DNA from: Fimbriimonadaceae bacterium
GTDB taxonomy: Bacteria > Armatimonadota > Fimbriimonadia > Fimbriimonadales > Fimbriimonadaceae
Assembly (NCBI GenBank): GCA_019694835.1
Contig: JAIBBE010000074.1
Coordinates: forward strand, 1 to 64,000
Length of the DNA stretch: 64,000 bases
Direction of reading: 5' to 3'
This document shows, in pieces, positions 50,956-59,672 of the stretch. Each line of letters starts with the position of its first letter. The stretch's first letter is position 1. The notes beneath the pieces were generated by a model that searched no databases, was not told the origin of the DNA, and worked only from the letters and a program-made list of their open reading frames with translations. The position numbers and the translations under genes were made by a program.

Positions 50956-51948
50956 TTAGCAAATCTGAACCTCAGCATTAGGAAATCTCGACGCAAGGGC
51001 CCGCTTTTGCCGCCGTGCCAGCTCCGGGCTGACCCTGACCCCCTTTATGTACGGAAACCTCAGCTGTCCAAAGATGATTGGACCGCAATCGCTAAGATCA
51101 AGGCACTCCAGATTCTTCAGAGTAGAGATAGCGGTCAACACTTCGGCGCTAACATTAACGCGGAAAGGACGGAGCATTCGTAGGTCGACAGACGAGCGGA
51201 TAATGTGCGCAATGACTCCTTGTTCAGCGCAGTTAATGTCTAGACTTAGTTCTGTCAAGGAGCTTGGGATGGCGGGAAGAGAATCGATTTGAGAGCCACC
51301 CAACTCGCAGCAAGCATAGAACTCTAGCGTGGAAAGGCCGCTTCCTGCTAACCAAGCGATTTGTTGTGGAGTGACCAATAAGTCGCTTACCTGGCAAAAC
51401 TGGGCACGCGGACCTATCGATAAGCCTTCGGGAAGCTCTCCCAATCTGTAATCCTCAGAGTTATCATCGGGCTCGCCACGGAAGAAGTACAGCAAGCAGT
51501 TGCGGTGGAGTTCCTCGGAGAGACCTTCCAGCATCGGCATCTGCAGTGTCAAGCTCAGAGGCTGGAGCCCTATCGCATTCGCGGTTCCGGTGCAAGCACG
51601 CAGATGCAGATTGCCAACCTTCGCTGCGCCGTCAATTACGCCACTCAGGTCACAGGTATCAAGCGTGAGTAATCTCTTAGAGGGAGCGACGCTCAGGCAC
51701 GCATTGACATAGCTCGCCGAAGAATAAGAGATGGTCAGGGCAGCCGCTTTCTGCACAAGCAGCGAGAGCTCCGGCGTTAAGGGCACTTCGCCAATAATCT
51801 GCAAGCTCTTCAACTCTTCGCGCGGCATTCGAGAAAACAAATCGCCAGCCGGTGCCCCGAAGCTCTCGCAGATTGAAGGAGTGCCACGACCCAACTGCAT
51901 GAGAGCATGAGTTTCTCCGGATCGCTCGAAGACTGTGATCACGGCCAT
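50956..51948 (-). CDS. Leucine-rich-repeat-like protein
   Basis: A 330-residue soluble protein without a signal peptide. The C-terminal half shows degenerate leucine-rich repeats (LAGSGLSTLEFYACCELGG, IPSSLTELSLDINCAEQG, ISTLKNLECLDLSDCGPI), giving a solenoid likely for protein binding. The N-terminal part is unknown. It overlaps the small gene at 51939-52148 by 10 bp. The base composition appears lower in G+C than most of the window. Confidence 0.6.
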   Translation of the reverse strand: MAVITVFERSGETHALMQLGRGTPSICESFGAPAGDLFSRMPREELKSLQIIGEVPLTPELSLLVQKAAALTISYSSASYVNACLSVAPSKRLLTLDTCDLSGVIDGAAKVGNLHLRACTGTANAIGLQPLSLTLQMPMLEGLSEELHRNCLLYFFRGEPDDNSEDYRLGELPEGLSIGPRAQFCQVSDLLVTPQQIAWLAGSGLSTLEFYACCELGGSQIDSLPAIPSSLTELSLDINCAEQGVIAHIIRSSVDLRMLRPFRVNVSAEVLTAISTLKNLECLDLSDCGPIIFGQLRFPYIKGVRVSPELARRQKRALASRFPNAEVQIC

Positions 51949-52148
51949 GTCGGATCACCTGGCCTGGTAGATACATGATTGCGCTTTGGAATGTCGTCCT
52001 TACGGCTCGTCGGCAGCAGGCTAATAGCGAAAATCCCCGGACCTAGCTCTTCTGTTCTGCCCGAGATCATATTAATCTCTTGCATCCCATCTGGAATCTC
52101 AGGCAAGTCCTTCCAGGCTTCTCGTACGCGATCTCGCCAAGTCGTCAT
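51939..52148 (-). CDS. Small protein of unknown function
   Basis: A 69-residue hydrophilic protein (REAWKDLPEIPDGMQEINMI, IFAISLLPTSRKDD) with no recognised family. It overlaps the LRR-like gene, so it is probably translated together with it. No ribosome site or -10 box is clear at its ATG. Confidence 0.45.
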   Translation of the reverse strand: MTTWRDRVREAWKDLPEIPDGMQEINMISGRTEELGPGIFAISLLPTSRKDDIPKRNHVSTRPGDPTWP

Positions 52149-52181
52149 TTGTTGTTCCGTACCGCATTTTGCGACTTGGCT

Positions 52182-53096
52182 TCAATCCACCAAGGTCAGT
52201 AGTTCCCCTCTGGGAATGCGGACGAGGCCCTTTGTCGTTTTGACGTAGACGGCATCACCGCTCGGTGACAAGCAGAGCGTTCCACCGAATGGACCCATTC
52301 GTTCTCGACTGACTCCAACGTCCATCATGCAATATCCTTTGGTCAATCCGTCACTTAGACGCATCACGAAGAGGAAACACTTGCCGCTGTTTGGCAAACC
52401 CTCGCTTAACGCCAGGGGAGACCAGTCCTGTAGGGTCTTCTGCCACGTGGAGGAGTCGCCAGACCACTGAGTAAAGCAACCAAGGAAGGCGATGTGCCCA
52501 GCATCTAGCACTGCAACATCGCGGTAGCCCGGTAAGAGCGTACAGGGTCCTACCTTCTCGATTGAGGGTGTGAGCTTTCTCGGATCGCGCGCCCAGAAGT
52601 CATCAACAAAGCGGGCGGCGGAAACGAATGCAACATCCATTGGCATTTCTATGTATGCAAGAGTCTTCCCGGGCGGATCGATGCCGATGCCTGCCCATTG
52701 GTCGAAGCCCTGAAAAGAAATCGACCGCGACTCGTCAACCAGCGTAACATCAGCAGTTTCAACAAAGAGGTGACCGGAAACTCCAAAAAAACGTGGTGCG
52801 ACAGGCCCATGCGTTGAGCGCCCTTTTACGTTGATCGAGGTGATTTTCGGTTGGATGGCGACATGCAACTCGTTCTCAGTGAACCATAACGGCACATCGC
52901 CTTCCTTCAGCTTGATCGTGCGCATGACTTTGCCCTGCTTGTCAAGCATAACGACCGTGCCTTTGTCGAGATCGTGATAGCCGATCTCAGGCCCAGCCGT
53001 CGAGAAGACGAGCCGCGCGTAGCGCGGACAGGTGGCCCACAGCGGTGGAGGACCGGGTCGAGCATTGAAGAGCAAGGCCAAAATCAAACCGTTCAT
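52182..53096 (-). CDS. Exported protein of unknown function, beta-propeller-like
   Basis: A 304-residue protein. The short hydrophobic start (NGLILALLFNARP) may be an export signal. The body has repeats reminiscent of propeller blades (LVFSTAGPEIGYHDLDKGTVVML, KTLAYIEMPMDVAFVSA, GGTLCLSPSGDAVYVKTTKGLVRIP). No catalytic motif is seen. The gap 53097-53331 upstream holds nothing recognisable. Confidence 0.5.
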   Translation of the reverse strand: MNGLILALLFNARPGPPPLWATCPRYARLVFSTAGPEIGYHDLDKGTVVMLDKQGKVMRTIKLKEGDVPLWFTENELHVAIQPKITSINVKGRSTHGPVAPRFFGVSGHLFVETADVTLVDESRSISFQGFDQWAGIGIDPPGKTLAYIEMPMDVAFVSAARFVDDFWARDPRKLTPSIEKVGPCTLLPGYRDVAVLDAGHIAFLGCFTQWSGDSSTWQKTLQDWSPLALSEGLPNSGKCFLFVMRLSDGLTKGYCMMDVGVSRERMGPFGGTLCLSPSGDAVYVKTTKGLVRIPRGELLTLVD

Positions 53097-53331
53097 CTAA
53101 CTTCCCACCATCTGCGGCTCCATGGTTCATCTTGGGCTCTTGCCAGGTCCCTGTGTCAACTGCACTGGGTCCAGTCGCATCTCCTAGTGGACGGTCTGTA
53201 GCGCGTCACAGACCCCTTTCGTCGGCATCATCCGGGATTCAGGCCTTGGGTCGTCCACCCAACAATCTGACGCACGACGCTCACCTCGAGGTTTCGTGAG
53301 AAACTTCCTAAGGGTTTGAGGGCCAAAGAAA

Positions 53332-53370
53332 GCCGATGCCACGATCCGAGGGGCGGATGGAGGCATCGGC
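53332..53370 (-). terminator. Hairpin behind the second FN3-like gene
   Basis: GCCGATGCC (53332-53340) pairs with GGCATCGGC (53362-53370), with a nested ATCCG/CGGAT stem inside. On the minus strand it is followed by the T-rich TTTCTTTGG. It lies 22 bp after the stop of 53393-54037, so it is a likely terminator. Confidence 0.65.
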
Positions 53371-53392
53371 CAGGGGCCTTGGTGAGCCCGAT

Positions 53393-54037
53393 TTAGGCGG
53401 CGAGTTGCAGGCCGGAAACGAATGACTGCGTCGGCCACACGACAACGGGGTTGGTGGGGGTGGCAGATTGTCCGGCGCGGATGGCGACCACGCGGAGGTA
53501 CCAGGTGGTTCCGGGCGATCCGGCGAGAGCAATCTTGGCTTTGGTCGTCGTACCGACGACCGTCCAGCCGCTGGTTCCATCCGACGAGCCTTCGATGTTG
53601 AACACGGTGCCCGATCGGTTGCCGTTGCGCTTCCAGCTCAATTGGACCACGCCTTCGGGGGTGATGGTAAAGGTGAAGTTCGTCGGTGTAGACGGTGCGG
53701 TCTTGGTACCGGGGGTCACATGCGGTGGCAGCAAAAGATCGGCGAGAATACTGTCGGGGATCGACGCATCCGCACGCCATACCTTCGCCCAATTCATGAC
53801 TTCATCATGGGCCGCACTCTTCGCGGCGTTCTTCGCGCTTACCGCGGCACGTGCGGCGGCCTTTGCGTCATTCGCCGCCGTCAGCGAAGCCGAATAAGCA
53901 TCGATAATCGTCGCCATTGCCTCCAACTGCTCGGTCGTTACACCCAGCGTGGTCTTATTGGCGGTCGCGTTGGCGACAAACGTCGCGCAATCGGTGCTGA
54001 ATAGAGTATCGGCTCGTTCTTCGGTTATGTATGCCAT
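53393..54037 (-). CDS. Helical - FN3-like two-domain protein, family member 2
   Basis: A 214-residue paralogue in design of 37462-38097. An N-terminal helical part rich in Ala (about 1-95, ANDAKAAARAAVSAKNAAKSA) is followed by an FN3-like sandwich (about 115-205) with VQLSWKRNGNRSGTVFNIEG and TTWYLRVVAIRAGQ. The shared W-x-R-x-G-N-x-x-G-T-V-F-x-I-E motif is the clearest link. Function unknown; no signal peptide. A 21-bp minisatellite lies 85 bp upstream of its start. Confidence 0.65.
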   Translation of the reverse strand: MAYITEERADTLFSTDCATFVANATANKTTLGVTTEQLEAMATIIDAYSASLTAANDAKAAARAAVSAKNAAKSAAHDEVMNWAKVWRADASIPDSILADLLLPPHVTPGTKTAPSTPTNFTFTITPEGVVQLSWKRNGNRSGTVFNIEGSSDGTSGWTVVGTTTKAKIALAGSPGTTWYLRVVAIRAGQSATPTNPVVVWPTQSFVSGLQLAA

Positions 54038-54121
54038 ATCTCAGATCGTCGGCACCCAAACGGTGGATCATGAGGGCAAGGAAAGAAAATCTTTGAAAAA
54101 ATCTACGGCATTCCGGTGAAA

Positions 54122-54289
54122 GGAAGCCGTATCTTTGCGCCAGGAAGTCGTATTCCTTCGCCAGAATGCCGCGTCCTTCCGCTGGAATGCCGCTTCTTTG
54201 CGCCGGGATGCCGCGTTCTTTCGCAGGAATGCGGCTTCCTTTCACTGGAATGCCGTTTCCTTTCGCCAGGTGACGTCATTCTTTCGCAG
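54122..54289. repeat. 21-bp tandem repeat array (8 units plus partial ends)
   Basis: Eight consecutive 21-bp units fill exactly 168 bp. The consensus is near GGAATGCCGCTTCTTTCGCCA, and units differ by 3-8 bases. Partial units flank the array on both sides (54104-54121 and 54290-54299). The period is a multiple of three, so several frames stay open across it, giving false seven-residue protein repeats. No gene is convincing here. Confidence 0.88.
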
Positions 54290-54543
54290 GAATGCGGAAG
54301 TCCTCACGGCGTTATCGGTACGTCCTTTGACGTTTACGCCTGATCGGACGGGCGAAGGCGACGGTTCCGGGGTGCCACGGGAACTTGCCTTTGGTGTCTT
54401 GCCTTCGGCGACCCCGAAGAGGTACGGTGATAAATGTGAGCGACCGAACACTCTTCGTAGAGACTGGGAGTCCGGCCTCAACCCTTTGGAGAGAGTTGAG
54501 GCGTAAGGTAGGGTTGTAGGCATAACAGATTTGGAGCTAACAC
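54290..54543. other. Intergenic stretch without a clear gene
   Basis: This 254-bp stretch has a short inverted repeat CCTCAAC/GTTGAGG near 54476-54501 and a TTGGAG ribosome-type site just before GTG 54544. No RNA family or protein is recognised. It probably holds the promoter of the next gene. Confidence 0.5.
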
Positions 54544-54972
54544 GTGAGCAATTTGGGCCGTACGCCAATTCACCGCTACGAGGTTGTCGGCTTCTTCGCG
54601 TTAGCATTAGTTATCGCAGGAACTCGGCTGGTCAGCCTATATCGTTTGTGGGTGCCGGATATTAAAAATGAGGACGCCTTCAATCTCTCTCCGTGGGCCC
54701 TCAGCATAGTGTTGCTGGCATATGGCATTGCCATCCTCTCTATGCACTCGATGTCCAGGATCGTGCGGGCAACTCTTATTACAATAATGCTTGCCTATGC
54801 AGTCTATTTTGGTGGTATCCTGATTCGTAATGCCTGGGCGATTCGTAATGCCCGCACTTCCTTCTCTTCCTTTGTGCCTTGCCGTGGTCTTACCACACAG
54901 CAATGGGGCCGAGTCCGACCGCAGATTCGAGGGAACTCGGATAAGATAATCATTTCTCTGGGCCTCAGCTAG
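54544..54972 (+). CDS. Membrane protein of unknown function
   Basis: A 142-residue protein with three predicted membrane helices (VVGFFALALVIAGTRLVSL, LSPWALSIVLLAYGIAILSM, ATLITIMLAYAVYFGGILI) and a soluble tail (TTQQWGRVRPQIRG). GTG start with TTGGAG about nine bases upstream. No family is recognised. Less G+C rich than the average of the window. Confidence 0.6.
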   Translation: MSNLGRTPIHRYEVVGFFALALVIAGTRLVSLYRLWVPDIKNEDAFNLSPWALSIVLLAYGIAILSMHSMSRIVRATLITIMLAYAVYFGGILIRNAWAIRNARTSFSSFVPCRGLTTQQWGRVRPQIRGNSDKIIISLGLS

Positions 54973-55042
54973 TTCCAGTGTGCCCGGTCGACGCTTTCGG
55001 GGATACGTAGACCTGGCTCCCACGGAAGAATCAGTTTGAGAC

Positions 55043-55888
55043 CTAGAGCCCCTTTGGCGGTATGCCTTCCCGCCAGTAAACGATACCGTTTCGAATGAGG
55101 CAGGTGGTGCGTGATCGCTTTGCGAAGGTGAACTCTTGCGGCGATGAGCCACCGCTTCGCTGCGCGTCAACCGCGTAGTATTGCGGAGTGATCACTAGTT
55201 CGCTTTTGCCCTTAAGGGCGAACCTTCCCACTGCGGTAGAGTCCGGGTCAAATCTCACGTAGCGCTCGAATGTCCAATCCGGATTGAGGGTAATCCGCTC
55301 CCCGCGGTCACCCCGACTCCAATCTCCATTAAACCAAGTCCCGAGAAACTCGGCGGGCACCTTCGGCTCGGTCTCCATGTCCCAATTCCAGAATTCTTTG
55401 TCCGGCTCCTCCAACCCCTCCATGCTCTGCCCGATCCACAGCCTTAAGATCCGCTCGCTTGATGTATGCGTGTCCGGATTATCCCTGCGCCAATCGGCCA
55501 TCCACTGCCGCACGCTGTCACGCTCGGCTGGAGAGAGGAGTCGCATTACTCTTTTCGAATGTGGCTCACCCAGATAGCTGAGGAATCGATCGACGTACTC
55601 TCCGTGATATCCCTCCTCCATTTGCAGAGAGGCATCCATGATGGCGCCAAGATAGTAGGCGAGCGGTTCTTCATGGATGCACCCAAAATCGATGCCGTGG
55701 AAGGCAGGAGTGAGCATGAAACTCTGAGCCTCCTCGAAGGTCCGCCATCGCGGATATCCCCTCTCGTCGATCACGGAGAAGTCCTTCATGAAGCTGTCCC
55801 AATCGGGGTCACCTTGCAGCCTGCGCCGATGGAGCCAGCCGACGCTCAGGACGGGTCTATCCCGCCACGGCTTTCCGTACTCGGTCAT
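55043..55888 (-). CDS. Cytosolic protein of unknown function
   Basis: A 281-residue protein. The N-terminal 150 residues are helical with many aromatic residues (MLTPAFHGIDFGCIHEEPLAYYLGAIMDASLQME). The C-terminal 90 residues look like a lipocalin-type strand domain (GTWFNGDWSRGDRGERITLNPDWTFERYVRF) similar to those found at the end of small bacterial unknown proteins. No motif I can name. TAGCCT (opposite 55895-55900) is six bases before the ATG, so it is probably leaderless. Confidence 0.6.
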   Translation of the reverse strand: MTEYGKPWRDRPVLSVGWLHRRRLQGDPDWDSFMKDFSVIDERGYPRWRTFEEAQSFMLTPAFHGIDFGCIHEEPLAYYLGAIMDASLQMEEGYHGEYVDRFLSYLGEPHSKRVMRLLSPAERDSVRQWMADWRRDNPDTHTSSERILRLWIGQSMEGLEEPDKEFWNWDMETEPKVPAEFLGTWFNGDWSRGDRGERITLNPDWTFERYVRFDPDSTAVGRFALKGKSELVITPQYYAVDAQRSGGSSPQEFTFAKRSRTTCLIRNGIVYWREGIPPKGL

Positions 55889-56032
55889 GGTGGCAGGCTA
55901 CCCATTTGGTCCTTGGCTGGGATGATGTCGGGCTCACCCGGCAAGTCTGCGGTCATTCGTCGCAATTCAGGTGGAATTGCAGGAAATGCGTGATATGATG
56001 GTGCTGGCAGATGATCCTGCCGTGGAGAGGAT

Positions 56033-57910
56033 ATGAACCTAAAACGAACGACTTGGTCGGTCGGCGCTGTTGCAGCGGCTGGCTACCTCACTTTTTTCCT
56101 TGTCACCAGCGCCGACTCGCAGACCTCCAAAGGTGTCGTGGTCCTGCAGGCGACAACGCCGGGCACCGCGCAGGTTGGCCACGCGAACGTGAACGGGACC
56201 GTCCGGGCCGGGCAATTCGTGGGGGGCGGCGCGGGCGTTACGGGCGTGAATGCCAGCCAGCTTGGCGGACTCGCTGCGAACCAATACGGCCTGCTCAACA
56301 ACAACAACACGTGGACCGGCATTAACGGGTTTAGCAGCCCGTCGAACAGCTTCACAGGGGTCGGCACGGGTCTGACTGCACTCAATGCCAGCAACCTCGG
56401 ATCGGGCACGGTGCCAGGTGGACGCCTGACCGGAACTTATGGTAATGCCCTCACCTTCAACAATGCCGCCAATAGCTTTACCGGCAACGGGGCTGGATTG
56501 ACCGGGGTCAACGCCGACCTGCTCGACGGCATCAACAGCACCGCGTTTCTGCAAGCCGTGCCCAACCCGCTCATTCTTTCCGGCAATTCGAACTCGGGCT
56601 TGATTCAACTCTCGAACACCACCAATGGGTTCTATTCCAGCGCTCTGGCGGCCTACCAGACCGGAAACGACGTCCATTCATCGACCATTTATGCTCAAAC
56701 GGACTCCACGAACGGCGAGTCCTCGGCCATCGAAGCTTACAACAGGAGTCTAGGATATGGCATCCTTGTCAGTTCGGACTTCGGCACGGGCATTCAAGCG
56801 AGCTCTGGTTCAGCCACCCAACCCGCAATCTTCGCCTATAACACGAGCAGTGGCCCTGCCTTCGTGGCTAACCAGAAAGCGATCTTCAATGGAAACGTGA
56901 GCATCGGGGCAGGCGACTCACCGGCATTCCTACTCGACTTCGCTGAGACTCTTGGCAACAAGATCAGCCTTTGGGGGACGAGTCAAACGAGTCACTATGG
57001 ATTCGGTGTCCAAGGTGGATTGCTCCAAATCATGGCGGCGACCAACACGGATTCCATTGGCTTTGGTTACGGCGGAAGCACGGCTTTCACCGAGACGGCC
57101 CGATTTACGGGATCTGCGGAACTGAGGTTTAGGTCCGCAGGCGTTGACGGAGAAACCCGCCTCACGACTCCCTACGACTGGCTGATCGACCACGACTTCG
57201 ATAACGACAGCACTGACTCTTGGATTCGCATGTTCACGAATGGTGTCCTTATCGAGCAAATGCGGATCAATGATGGCGACGAAGCCGCTACGCTGTTTGA
57301 CGGCGCAGTGACCGCCAACGGCATCGACTATGCAGAGGCCTTCAAAATCAGCGACTCGACGCTCGAAGCGGGCGACCTCGTGATCAACGCTGGCCCGGAG
57401 CAAATCTCCCGGTCCTACAAAGCCTATGATGACGCGGTCATCGGGGTCATTTCGACCAAGCCGGCCTTCGTTGCCGGCATGAGCTTCGACGCCGAAGATC
57501 GGATGAACCCCGATCTCACCCGCCAGCGCGACGCCGCTCGGGCCCGTGGCGATGTAGCATTGGAGAAAGAGCTGACGAAGCAGATGCGTGCCCTGGTCCT
57601 CCAGGCTTATCGCCCCGTCGCATTCATGGGCCGCGTTCCGGTCAAGGTGACGGGAGTCGTCAACGCAGGCGATCACCTCACTGCGTCCAACATCCCCGGC
57701 TATGCGATGGCCATGACCCGACCCGGTCACTCGATCGGCATCGCTCTGCAGGGCAGCGATGGCGGCAAAGACAAGATCATGGTGATGATCCAGCCCAAGT
57801 ACTTTGGTGCCGCCACCGCGGATGCGAGTGCTGAAATGCGACAGCTAAGGGCCGAAAATGCCGAACTCAAAGCTCGACTCGACCGCCTGGAGCAGGTACT
57901 GAAGAAGTAG
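56033..57910 (+). CDS. Exported fibre-like surface protein with C-terminal coiled coil
   Basis: A 625-residue protein with an N-terminal membrane signal (SVGAVAAAGYLTFFLVTSADS). Residues 60-180 consist of repeated G-x-G-x-G-L-T-G-V-N-A modules (GGGAGVTGVNASQLGG, GNGAGLTGVNADLLDG) of the kind seen in phage tail-fibre and trimeric surface proteins. A beta-rich middle follows; near residue 430 ANGIDYAEAF and EAGDLVINAG resemble the chaperone-like end of such fibres. A heptad coiled coil closes the protein (MRQLRAENAELKARLDRL). The leader has an extended -10 TGATATGAT (55991-55999) and GGAGAGG before the ATG. Likely a trimeric surface fibre; no phage genes are near. Confidence 0.7.
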   Translation: MNLKRTTWSVGAVAAAGYLTFFLVTSADSQTSKGVVVLQATTPGTAQVGHANVNGTVRAGQFVGGGAGVTGVNASQLGGLAANQYGLLNNNNTWTGINGFSSPSNSFTGVGTGLTALNASNLGSGTVPGGRLTGTYGNALTFNNAANSFTGNGAGLTGVNADLLDGINSTAFLQAVPNPLILSGNSNSGLIQLSNTTNGFYSSALAAYQTGNDVHSSTIYAQTDSTNGESSAIEAYNRSLGYGILVSSDFGTGIQASSGSATQPAIFAYNTSSGPAFVANQKAIFNGNVSIGAGDSPAFLLDFAETLGNKISLWGTSQTSHYGFGVQGGLLQIMAATNTDSIGFGYGGSTAFTETARFTGSAELRFRSAGVDGETRLTTPYDWLIDHDFDNDSTDSWIRMFTNGVLIEQMRINDGDEAATLFDGAVTANGIDYAEAFKISDSTLEAGDLVINAGPEQISRSYKAYDDAVIGVISTKPAFVAGMSFDAEDRMNPDLTRQRDAARARGDVALEKELTKQMRALVLQAYRPVAFMGRVPVKVTGVVNAGDHLTASNIPGYAMAMTRPGHSIGIALQGSDGGKDKIMVMIQPKYFGAATADASAEMRQLRAENAELKARLDRLEQVLKK

Positions 57911-57933
57911 CCTCCGATTCCTTCGCGTAACAT

Positions 57934-57989
57934 GCCTCAGCAGCTATGCTCGTCCCGTATCCGATGACGACGAACCAAGCTGCTGAGGC
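57934..57989. repeat. Inverted repeat behind the fibre-like gene
   Basis: GCCTCAGCAGCT (57934-57945) pairs with AGCTGCTGAGGC (57978-57989); a third, similar AGCTGCTGAG lies at 58051-58060. It lies between the convergent fibre-like and lysozyme-like genes and may end transcription. Confidence 0.6.
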
Positions 57990-58074
57990 GACACCCCCGG
58001 TTCACGGATGATCTGGTTGGTCCCGCGGCCTTTGTTAGCAAGGCGAGGCTAGCTGCTGAGACATGCTGCGAGGG

Positions 58075-59532
58075 CTATGATCCGCGTTTCTTGACCGGCG
58101 CCTTCTTCGTTTCCTTCGGCTTCACCACCGGCGCGACCGGCGGCTTCGCCTTCGGCCGCTGACCACTACGCGAAACCGGCTGGCTCACGATAAAGCGAGG
58201 CTGCGACAGGCTATCGTCGTCGAGGTAGTCCTTGCGCCAGCGCAGTGCGGAGACGACTTGGTATTCGAAACTCGCTGCTTCGCGTGGCGAACCGAGGCCG
58301 TTCTGATAGACCACATTCGCCAGCACCTGCGGCAGCGGATCGAGCTTGCCCGTGTTGACCTTTCGGTCCATTAGGGTCGCCATTCCGGCTTCGGAGCGAA
58401 CGATTTCGGAGACTCGGCAACGGGTTGGGGAGCCGCCTAGGTTCACGGTCACCATGTCGTCAGCCGGGTAGTAGCGCTCCTTCGCGACCCGCAGCTGCGC
58501 GACACGGAATGGGGTGCTGATGCGTCCGGCGCGTTGGAACACGGCGATTAAGCGCTTGTCGCGGATGATCGTTTGGGCGGCAACCGGCCCGACAGTTTCT
58601 TCTCCGGTGGCTGGGTCAACGGCCACCAGAGAACCCGAAGGCGTAACGTCCAAGCCAAATGCTCGGAAGTCGCGATCGAAGGCGGCGGCATCCCGCTCCT
58701 TCTGCGCTTTGAGCACCTGGCCCAGTGAACCGCTGCCCGCGCTCAGGCAGGCAAATTGAATAAAGCCGACACTGACGAATCCGGTGTCATACGTATTGAT
58801 GCTGTCGAACCCGCCTTCGAGAAGTGAAACCGCCTTCATGACCCGCTGCTCGCTGGCCGTAATTCCCGCTCGCTTGAACAGCGCGTCGAGATCGGCTGCG
58901 GGCATCTTTCGCACGGATTGGCCACCGCTCATCACGCCATCGCTGAACCGGTAGTACGCATAGCGAGGGCGCATCGCAACGTTGTCGGTAAGGGCCAGGG
59001 ACATGCCGTCGTCGAAAGTCACGGTATGAAGCTTGGGTTGCACGGCGCTGGCGAATCGGGGCGCGTCACCTGCCAATCGGCGCAGACCCTCCGGGATCGG
59101 GCCAGGATCCGATGCAGCCTTGAAGTCGTCGGGCAATTCGGTGTTGAGGAACTCCTCGTTGAGGGCATCTGCATCGACGGCAGCGAGGAACCGATCGTAG
59201 GCAACTTTCGCGTCGATCCAGCGTTCCCAGGCGACTTGCTCGCTGTTCTGCGCGCCCGCATCGGTCGTCGGAGCGACTTTGCCCAATCCGCGGGCTTTAT
59301 TGTAATTCCAGAGCCAGAACGAACCCTCGGGGGTGAGTCGAACCTGGAACGGACCTTTCTTGAGGGCCTCAGGCGGACACGAAACCGTATAGCGGTCGTC
59401 CGCACTCCAGTACGCGACGATCTTGAAGATCTCGTCGCCAGTGAACTGATTTCCGTATGCCGCAATCGAAAGTGCGGAGAGCGCGAAGCTCGACAGGAGT
59501 CGCCGCTTCGGCGTTGCCATCCGTTGCATCAT
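58075..59532 (-). CDS. Exported protein with a lysozyme-like catalytic segment
   Basis: A 485-residue protein. The signal peptide ends near AAYGN. Residues 235-275 hold SLLEGGFDSINTYDTGFVSVGFIQFACL, resembling the catalytic Glu and substrate loop of lysozyme-like transglycosylases (E...GGFD..N..D.G..S.G..QF). The N-terminal 200 residues and the C-terminal 150 residues, with a Lys/Pro-rich tail (KPKETKKAPVKKRGS), are unknown. The protein could cut or bind peptidoglycan. AAGGA lies three bases before ATG 59532 and six before ATG 59529, so the latter is an equally likely start. Confidence 0.55.
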   Translation of the reverse strand: MMQRMATPKRRLLSSFALSALSIAAYGNQFTGDEIFKIVAYWSADDRYTVSCPPEALKKGPFQVRLTPEGSFWLWNYNKARGLGKVAPTTDAGAQNSEQVAWERWIDAKVAYDRFLAAVDADALNEEFLNTELPDDFKAASDPGPIPEGLRRLAGDAPRFASAVQPKLHTVTFDDGMSLALTDNVAMRPRYAYYRFSDGVMSGGQSVRKMPAADLDALFKRAGITASEQRVMKAVSLLEGGFDSINTYDTGFVSVGFIQFACLSAGSGSLGQVLKAQKERDAAAFDRDFRAFGLDVTPSGSLVAVDPATGEETVGPVAAQTIIRDKRLIAVFQRAGRISTPFRVAQLRVAKERYYPADDMVTVNLGGSPTRCRVSEIVRSEAGMATLMDRKVNTGKLDPLPQVLANVVYQNGLGSPREAASFEYQVVSALRWRKDYLDDDSLSQPRFIVSQPVSRSGQRPKAKPPVAPVVKPKETKKAPVKKRGS

Positions 59533-59672
59533 GTTCCTTTTACCCGTCTTTGCATGCTGATTCCTAGCCTTCTAGGAATTCTCGGATCGTTGGCTCGCGA
59601 TCTTTCCCTGAATGCAATGACGCCCTGGGCATGGGATGCCCAGGTCGTTCGACACCGAGTCATAAGTCAGTG

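Noticed and set aside
54122..54289. CRISPR array
   Set aside because: The units are adjacent with no spacers and are not identical; no cas genes are near.
53955..54506. Heptad-repeat proteins read from the 21-bp array on both strands
   Set aside because: A 21-bp period keeps several frames open at once; none has a start signal or a recognised sequence outside the repeat.
56033..57910. Prophage tail-fibre gene
   Set aside because: The modules resemble fibres, but the protein has an export signal and no other phage gene is in the window.
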